DNA from: Bacillota bacterium
GTDB taxonomy: Bacteria; Bacillota; Clostridia; Christensenellales; Aristaeellaceae
NCBI GenBank assembly: GCA_023443705.1
Contig: JAEZTD010000045.1
Coordinates: 1 to 5,467, forward strand
Direction: 5' to 3'
DNA: 5,467 bases
Numbering within the stretch: position 1 is the stretch's first letter; each line of letters starts with the position of its first letter. The notes under the pieces are model-generated. The model had not been told where the DNA came from. It searched no databases and saw only the letters and a list, made by a program, of their open reading frames with translations. This document shows positions 1 through 4,699 of the stretch, piece after piece. A program made the position numbers and the translations under genes.

Positions 1-2
1 GC

Positions 3-2804
3 AAGGAGCAGATCGAAAAGTACGGCATCGAGCCGTTCATCAAGGCGTGCAAGCAGTCGGTCTGGAAGTACAAGGCCGAGTGGGAGCTCATGTCCGACCG
101 CGTGGGCTTCTGGGCGGACATGGACAACCCCTACATCACCTATGACAACAACTACATCGAATCGGTGTGGTGGTCTTTAAAGCAGGTGGCGGACAAGGGC
201 CTTCTGTACAAGGGCCACAAGGTGGTGCCCTACTGCCCCCGCTGCGGCACGGCACTGTCCAGCCACGAGGTCTCCCAGGGCTACAGCGAAGTCACCGACA
301 TGACCGCCTTTGTGCGCTTCCCGGTGAAGGGCGAGGCGAACACCTTCCTCTACGCCTGGACCACCACGCCCTGGACGCTGCCGTCCAACGTGGCGCTTTG
401 CGTCGGCCCCGACCACGATTATGTGAAGTTCCGCCACCATGGCGAAACCGCGATCATGGCCAAGGCGCTCGTCCCGCAGGTGGTGGGGGAGGATGTCGAG
501 GTACTCGAGACCATGAAGGGGCAGGATCTGGTCGGCCTCGAATACGAGCCGCTGTTTGGCTTTGTACGCGAAATCGCCGACAAGCCCGCCTGGCGCGTGG
601 TGGCGGACGACTATGTCACGCTGACCGACGGCACCGGCATCGTCCACATCGCCCCCGCCTTCGGCGAGGACGACGCCCGCGTCGGCCGCGCGAACGACCT
701 GCCCTTCGTGCAGCTGGTGGATGCCCGCGGCGTGATGGATCCCCGCACCCCCTGGGCCGGGCTGACCGTCAAGCAGGCGGACGCGCCCATCATCGAGGCG
801 CTGAAGGAAAAGGGGCTCCTCCTCAAGGCGGAGCCGCACGTACACAACTACCCCTTCTGCTGGCGCTGCGACACGCCCCTCATCTACTACGCCCGTTCCA
901 CCTGGTTCATCCGGATGACCGCCGTCAAAGAGCAGCTGCAGGCGTCGAACCAGTCCGTCAACTGGATGCCGGACAACATCAAGGACGGCCGAATGGGGAA
1001 CTTCATCGACAACGTGCTGGACTGGGGCCTGTCCCGCGAGCGCTACTGGGGCACGCCGCTGCCGGTGTGGGTGTGCGGCTGCGGACACATCCACGTGATC
1101 GGCTCCATCGAGGAGCTGCGCCGCCTCGGCAAGGACGTGCCGGCGGACATCGAGCTGCACCGCCCCTACATCGACCAGGTCACCCTCCGCTGCGAGAAGT
1201 GCGGCGGCGAGATGCACAGAACCCCGGAGGTCATCGACTGCTGGTACGATTCCGGCTCCATGCCCTTCGCCCAGTGGCACTACCCCTTTGAGAACAAAGA
1301 GCTGTTCGAGAAGAACTTTCCGGCGGGCTTCATCTCCGAGGCCATCGACCAGACCCGCGGCTGGTTCTACACGCTCCTCGCCACTGGTACGCTGGTCTTT
1401 GGCCGGTCGCCCTTTGAGAACTGTCTCGTCCTCGGCCACGTGCAGGACAAGGACGGCGTCAAGATGTCGAAGCACAAGGGCAACGTGGTGGATCCGTGGG
1501 AGGTGCTGAACAAGCAGGGCGCCAACGCGGTGCGCTGGTACTTCTACGCCGCGGGCGCGCCGTGGCTGCCCAGCCGCTTCTCCGGCGACATGGTCAGCGA
1601 AGTGCAGCGCAAGTTCATGGGCACCCTGTGGAATACCTACGCCTTCTTCACCCTCTACGCCTCCATCGACGGCTATGATCCTGCGAAAAAGGCCGCCCCC
1701 GGGGATTTCTCGCTGATGGACAAGTGGGTGCTGTCCCGGCTCAACACGCTGGTGGACTTCGTGGACAAGGGCCTCGCGGACTACAAGGTCACCGAGACCG
1801 CCCGCGCCATCTCGGCGTTCGTGGACGAACTGAGCAACTGGTACGTGCGCCGCTGCCGCGAGCGCTTCTGGGGCAAAGGGCTGGAAGGCGACAAGCTGGC
1901 CGCCTTCGAAACGCTCTATACGGTGCTGGTAACCCTTACAGGCCTCATCGCGCCCTACACGCCCTTTATGGCGGAGAGCATCTACCAGAACCTCTGCGCC
2001 CGCCTGCCCGGCGCGAAGCTGAGCGTGCACCTGACCGACTACCCGGTCGCCGACATGTCCCTGGTGGACGCGGCGCTGGAGGAGGAGATGGAGAAGGTCA
2101 TCTCCGTCGTGCAGCTTGGCCGTGCCTGCCGCGCCGCCGCCAACATGAAGACCCGGCAGACTGTGAAGACCCTCTACGTCAAGGGCGCGCGGCTGTCGGA
2201 AGGTATGACCGATCTTGTGGCCGACGAGCTCAACGTGAAGGAAGTCGCCTTCGTGGACGACGCCCGCGCCTTCACCACCTACAAAATCAAGCCCCAGCTG
2301 CGCACCGTGGGCCCGAAGTACGGCAAGCTGGTGGGCGCCATCGGCAAGGCGCTGCTCGAAATGGACGGAAACGATGTGGTGGACACCTTCGCCTCCGGCG
2401 GCGCGCTGAATTTTACCGTAGACGGAACCGACGTGACGCTTGAAGCGGCGGACGTCCTCACCGAGCCCATGCAGAAGCCGGGCTTCGTGGCCGAAATGGA
2501 TGGCGGCGTCACGGTGGTGCTCGACACCAACCTGACCGAGGAACTCATCGAGGAGGGCTTCGTGCGCGAGGTGATCTCGAAGCTGCAGACCATGCGCAAG
2601 GAGGCCGGTTTCGAGGTGACCGACCACATTCTGGTGACGATTTCGACCGGCGACCGCCTCACGGCCGTGGTGTCCCGCGGCAGGGAGGAAATCCTGCGGG
2701 CGGCGCTGGCGGACGAACTGACCATCGCGAAACCCGAGGGCTTTGTGCGCGAGTGGTCGATCAACGGCGAACCCGCCGAGATCGGCATCCGCAGGGTTCT
2801 GTAA
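3..2804 (+). CDS. ileS: Isoleucyl-tRNA synthetase, 5'-truncated by the window edge
   Basis: Class I aminoacyl-tRNA synthetase that attaches isoleucine to tRNA-Ile in the cytoplasm and edits misactivated valine. The reading frame is open from base 3 and gives 933 residues before the TAA at 2802-2804. The family is usually about 1,030-1,050 residues, so roughly the first hundred, with the HIGH ATP-binding motif, lie off the left edge. Visible landmarks, numbered from base 3: a CPRC zinc-type knuckle (about 78-81), the WTTTPWTLPSN threonine-rich motif of the CP1 editing domain (about 119-129), CWRCDTP (about 286-292), a CGCGH/CEKCGG cysteine cluster, DCWYDSGSMPF, and the KMSKH signature loop (487-491, bases 1461-1475). 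The alpha-helical anticodon-binding domain and C-terminal domain follow. The ATG at 90 is internal, because clear IleRS sequence (EKYGIEPF, WKYKAEWEL) precedes it. The cysteine motifs and KMSKH loop suggest the eukaryote/archaea-like IleS2 branch rather than the E. coli type; this is inferred by eye. No frameshift is seen. Confidence 0.97.
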   Translation, partial: KEQIEKYGIEPFIKACKQSVWKYKAEWELMSDRVGFWADMDNPYITYDNNYIESVWWSLKQVADKGLLYKGHKVVPYCPRCGTALSSHEVSQGYSEVTDMTAFVRFPVKGEANTFLYAWTTTPWTLPSNVALCVGPDHDYVKFRHHGETAIMAKALVPQVVGEDVEVLETMKGQDLVGLEYEPLFGFVREIADKPAWRVVADDYVTLTDGTGIVHIAPAFGEDDARVGRANDLPFVQLVDARGVMDPRTPWAGLTVKQADAPIIEALKEKGLLLKAEPHVHNYPFCWRCDTPLIYYARSTWFIRMTAVKEQLQASNQSVNWMPDNIKDGRMGNFIDNVLDWGLSRERYWGTPLPVWVCGCGHIHVIGSIEELRRLGKDVPADIELHRPYIDQVTLRCEKCGGEMHRTPEVIDCWYDSGSMPFAQWHYPFENKELFEKNFPAGFISEAIDQTRGWFYTLLATGTLVFGRSPFENCLVLGHVQDKDGVKMSKHKGNVVDPWEVLNKQGANAVRWYFYAAGAPWLPSRFSGDMVSEVQRKFMGTLWNTYAFFTLYASIDGYDPAKKAAPGDFSLMDKWVLSRLNTLVDFVDKGLADYKVTETARAISAFVDELSNWYVRRCRERFWGKGLEGDKLAAFETLYTVLVTLTGLIAPYTPFMAESIYQNLCARLPGAKLSVHLTDYPVADMSLVDAALEEEMEKVISVVQLGRACRAAANMKTRQTVKTLYVKGARLSEGMTDLVADELNVKEVAFVDDARAFTTYKIKPQLRTVGPKYGKLVGAIGKALLEMDGNDVVDTFASGGALNFTVDGTDVTLEAADVLTEPMQKPGFVAEMDGGVTVVLDTNLTEELIEEGFVREVISKLQTMRKEAGFEVTDHILVTISTGDRLTAVVSRGREEILRAALADELTIAKPEGFVREWSINGEPAEIGIRRVL

Positions 2805-2815
2805 ATCCATCGGCA

Positions 2816-2848
2816 CCGGGGCCCGCAGCGCAAAGCCGCGGGCCCCGG
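2816..2848 (+). terminator. GC-rich hairpin after ileS, possible terminator without a U tract
   Basis: A perfect 11-bp inverted repeat (CCGGGGCCCGC at 2816-2826 with GCGGGCCCCGG at 2838-2848, 11-base loop) begins 11 bases after the ileS stop codon. Its position fits a transcript end, but the following bases (ACTGTCAAAG) contain no T run. It is therefore not a canonical intrinsic terminator. It may act as an mRNA 3'-end stabiliser or a factor-assisted terminator. The symmetry is seen directly; the role is inferred from position. Confidence 0.5.
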
Positions 2849-3029
2849 ACTGTCAAAGCACTTCGTCTTATAACAACCACAGCAAGCCCGGTGAATCTGC
2901 GATTCACGGCGGGAAGGGGATCGTGACACCAGCACCTCCGCCGTTTTACGCGCTGCCCCGTATCTTCCTTCGGTCGCGCAGCCCGGCGAACGTTTTGGCA
3001 GAAAAATCGTTGATTTTTCAATTCAAGCA
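2849..3029. other. Intergenic region between the ileS hairpin and the tRNA promoter
   Basis: No convincing gene was found on either strand. The short frames that cross this stretch have no recognisable protein features, and several run into the ileS end or the tRNA, so they are taken as chance. The only structure noted is a short palindrome at 2891-2907. The sequence becomes AT-richer from about 2995, leading into the tRNA promoter. Confidence 0.5.
2891..2907. repeat. Small intergenic palindrome
   Basis: GTGAATC and GATTCAC form a perfect 7-bp inverted repeat around a 3-base loop (TGC). Flanking CCCG and CGGCGGG could extend the stem with a bulge. Neither strand has a T run after it, so it is not a terminator. 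It could be a protein-binding palindrome or a stray copy of an interspersed repeat; only one copy is present here, so neither can be argued. Confidence 0.35.
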
Positions 3030-3058
3030 TTGCGTTCGGGCGCGCATCGTGCTATAAT
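3030..3058 (+). promoter_or_regulatory. Sigma-70-type (housekeeping sigma A) promoter for tRNA-Ser
   Basis: A perfect -10 hexamer TATAAT at 3053-3058 lies 17 bases after TTGCGT at 3030-3035, which matches the first three bases of the TTGACA consensus. AT-rich sequence lies upstream (TTGATTTTTCAATTCAA, 3010-3026), where an UP element would sit. Transcription should start near 3065, giving a 5' leader of about 100 bases before the mature tRNA. There is no other gene for it to serve on this strand. Confidence 0.8.
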
Positions 3059-3119
3059 ATCGTCTGTTGACGGCGTGGAGGCCCCGAAATTGTCGGTTTT
3101 GGGTTCTCAGCTGCAGTCG

Positions 3120-3144
3120 ACCGGCGGTTTCAGACGAAACCGGT
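3120..3144 (+). other. Hairpin in the tRNA-Ser precursor leader
   Basis: GGTTTC (3126-3131) pairs with GAAACC (3136-3141) around the loop AGAC. ACC at 3120-3122 can pair with GGT at 3142-3144 across a three-base bulge. It lies within the predicted primary transcript, about 20 bases before the mature tRNA 5' end. It may be only a processing-precursor structure removed when RNase P cuts at 3165. There is no T run that would make it an attenuator. Confidence 0.4.
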
Positions 3145-3164
3145 CCGAAAATTCCATAGCATGT

Positions 3165-3257
3165 GGAGGAGTCGCCTAGCTTGGTCGAGGGCGCGCGACT
3201 GGAAATCGCGTAGGCGTCAAAAGCGTCTCGAGGGTTCGAATCCCTCCTCCTCCGCCA
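3165..3257 (+). tRNA. tRNA-Ser (anticodon GGA)
   Basis: A 93-base class II tRNA that decodes UCC and UCU serine codons. The acceptor stem GGAGGAG (3165-3171) pairs perfectly with CTCCTCC (3247-3253). G3254 is the discriminator and CCA is encoded at 3255-3257. The D stem is GCC/GGC with GG in the loop. The anticodon stem CGCGA/TCGCG (3194-3198, 3206-3210) carries loop CTGGAAA with anticodon GGA at 3201-3203. A long variable arm (3211-3229) folds into a six-pair stem, as expected for serine. The T stem GAGGG/CCCTC encloses TTCGAAT (3235-3241). All arms pair, so the gene looks functional. It has its own promoter and terminator, and a tyrosine recombinase remnant lies immediately downstream, making the tRNA 3' end a likely former attachment site. 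Confidence 0.97.
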
Positions 3258-3261
3258 CATG

Positions 3262-3296
3262 AAAAGGCCCGGAATCATTGGATTCCAGGCCTTTTT
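3262..3296 (+). terminator. Intrinsic terminator of tRNA-Ser, usable in both directions
   Basis: AAAAGGCC (3262-3269) and GGAATC (3271-3276) pair with GATTCC (3281-3286) and GGCC followed by TTTTT (3288-3296), leaving a 4-base loop and one C/A mismatch. The run of T on the plus strand makes it a canonical Rho-independent terminator, starting four bases after the tRNA CCA. On the minus strand the same stem ends in TTTTC, so it could also stop leftward transcripts coming from the integrase side. Confidence 0.9.
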
Positions 3297-3320
3297 CTAT
3301 GCCCGAAAATGGGGCTGTGA

Positions 3321-3524
3321 CTACCAGTTAGCCGAAAAAGGGCCTTTCGGGCGTTGATTGCAGCCTCTTATGCGGGCCGCTGCTTTCTTCTGCATCCGCC
3401 GGGTGGCGTGGCCGTACTGATCCAGCGTGAAGGCCGCGGTATGGTGGCCGAGGTTCTCCTGTACCGTCTTGATGTCTACACCGGGGCGAGTTCCCGAAAG
3501 ATCGCCCCGCAGCCGCGCTTGAAA
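3321..3524 (-). pseudogene. Remnant of a tyrosine recombinase (phage/ICE integrase), C-terminal end only
   Basis: The minus-strand frame between a TGA at 3525-3527 and the TAG at 3321-3323 gives 67 residues. From about residue 15 it matches the last segment of phage-type tyrosine integrases: GVDIKTVQENLGHH, then TAAFTLDQYGH, then a basic helix ending AAARI. The catalytic His of the LGH box (residue 27) and the nucleophilic Tyr of QYGH (residue 37) are kept. The remaining catalytic residues (first Arg, Lys, the HxxR box) and all N-terminal DNA-binding domains are missing. Upstream of GVDIKT the frame loses resemblance, while the next frame reads AIFRELAP, which suits the usual F..LA..G stretch before it. 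That suggests a frameshift at the G run at 3483-3486 (plus strand). The tail after AAARI looks like read-through. It cannot be active alone, but it marks an old integration next to tRNA-Ser. Confidence 0.85.
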
Positions 3525-3608
3525 TCAAACCAAAACGGCTTCCCATATCTTTGCGATGAACGCTTTCCGATTCCGCGCCATGGCGAAGTGATGCATGAAC
3601 GTTTTCAT
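3525..3608 (-). CDS. Short hypothetical ORF (27 residues) overlapping the fusion-gene stop
   Basis: I do not recognise this product. The ATG at 3606-3608 overlaps the TGA of the large upstream ORF in an ATGA arrangement. A GAGG ribosome-binding-like sequence sits 8 bases before it, inside the last codons of that ORF, so translational coupling is possible. The peptide (MKTFMHHFAMARNR, then KAFIAKIWEAVLV) is basic with a hydrophobic end. It stops at a TGA directly in frame with the integrase remnant. It may be only a scrap of a decayed gene, perhaps of the integrase region or of whatever once followed the ATPase. A real small protein is possible but weakly supported. Confidence 0.25.
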   Translation of the reverse strand: MKTFMHHFAMARNRKAFIAKIWEAVLV

Positions 3609-4699
3609 GAGCGCTTCCTCGTCTTTCGGACAACCTTCACCAGTTCATACCATAGTGTCGAGGCAAGTGCCATGCCCAGAACAATCAGCATCTGTAATGC
3701 GGACAGCGGCGCGAGCTTGAGCACGTTAGCCAGCGGTGTGCACAGGATGGCCGCAAGTCCCGCCAATGTCCCCAGATTGATCAGCCACATCACTTTATCC
3801 CTTGCCAGGCGGCAGATGGAATGCATGACGGAATCGTGATCAGAGCAGTTCACCTGTACCAACAAAAGGTTTGCGAGAATCACAATGGCCAGTCCCATCG
3901 AGCGTGCCGCAGGTGCGTTTCCTGGGTTGCCCGCGAGCATCCAGAAGTAGGTGCCGAAGGCTGCAGCAAAGATCATGAGCCCCTGCAAGACGCTTTTGAC
4001 AAGTCCGCCCCGCGTGAGCATCTGCTCTTTGGGATCACGCGGCGGCCGGTCCATGATGTCCTCCTCCGCAGGCTGGCGTTCCAACACTATGGAGCATGTG
4101 GGATCGATGATGAGCTCCAGGAGCACCACATGTAGGGGCAAGAGGAACAGGCTCGCCGGGGCGATGCCCAGCATCGGCGCCAGCAGCGACGTAAGCGCAA
4201 TGGGGATGTGTATCGTGAACACGTAGCCCACGGCCTTGCGGATGTTGTCATAGATGCGGCGGCCGTCCCGGATGGTATCGACGATGGTGGAGAAGTTGTC
4301 GTCCATCAGAATCAGGTCGGCGGCCTCTCGGCTGACCTCGCTGCCGCGCTTGCCCATCGCGATGCCGATGTCAGCGTATTTGAGCGCGGATGCGTCGTTG
4401 ACGCCGTCGCCGGTCATGGCCACGATCTCGCCGTTGTCCTTGAAAGCCTTCACGATGCGCATTTTGTGCTCGGGGATCACGCGGCTGAAGACGCTGACGG
4501 TTTTGACCTTTTCGCGAAGTTCCTCATCGGTCATCTTTTCCAGCGCGTCCGCCGTAATGACATTGTCCACTTCATTCATGCCAATCTTGCGCGCAATGGA
4601 TGAGGCGGTGATGCCGTTGTCGCCGGTGATCATCACGACGCGCACGCCCGCCTGGTTGCACAGCGCGATATCCCGCGCGACGCCCTCGCGCGGGGGATC
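3605..4699 (-). pseudogene. C-terminal half of a P-type cation-transporting ATPase (Ca2+-ATPase-like), front half missing
   Basis: P-type ATPases pump cations across the cytoplasmic membrane through an aspartyl-phosphate intermediate. This fragment begins at DPPREGVA and contains VMITGDN, the P-domain segment around EHKMRIVKAF, and the hinge TGDGVND followed by ASALKYADIGIAMG. Six C-terminal hydrophobic helices follow, including the ELIIDPTCSIV segment in the M6 position. It ends ELVKVVRKTRKRS. These features fit the Ca2+/PMCA-like P2 group; the transported ion cannot be fixed from this half. Absent are helices M1-M4, the TGES actuator loop, the phosphorylated DKTGT aspartate and the nucleotide-binding domain, which make up more than half of a usual 850-900 residue pump. 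Without the phosphorylation site it cannot transport. No internal stops or frameshifts are seen and codon choice remains GC-rich, so the truncation is probably recent or artefactual. Confidence 0.88.

Noticed and set aside
90..92. ATG as the start codon of ileS
   Set aside because: The same frame encodes conserved IleRS sequence upstream to the window edge, and the essential HIGH region would be missing, so this is an internal Met.
177..2816. Very long minus-strand open frame (879 codons) opposite ileS
   Set aside because: It is an antisense shadow of the GC-rich ileS coding strand: low-complexity His/Gly/Val/Ala-rich translation, no recognisable motif, and ileS is unambiguous on the other strand.
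3108..3122. CTGCAG beside GTCGAC-like bases, resembling a cloning polylinker
   Set aside because: The spacing does not match common vector polylinkers, no further sites flank it, and it lies between a native promoter and its tRNA.
3331..3352. CCGAAA/TTTCGG inverted repeat as a terminator for the integrase remnant
   Set aside because: Six pairs with a 7-base loop inside the remnant's tail and no run of T following the stem in the right place; the strong bidirectional hairpin at 3262-3296 serves better.
3328..3633. 101-codon minus-strand frame between the tRNA terminator and the ATPase end
   Set aside because: The integrase signature is in a different frame of the same strand; this frame is a shadow apart from a short AIFRELAP-like stretch that belongs to yet another frame before the frameshift.
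4059..4069. Match to the tRNA-Ser 3' end (TCCTCCTCCGC), a possible attachment-site copy
   Set aside because: Only 11 bases match, within ATPase codons for an acidic stretch, and the T-loop sequence is absent; a simple CTC-rich coincidence.
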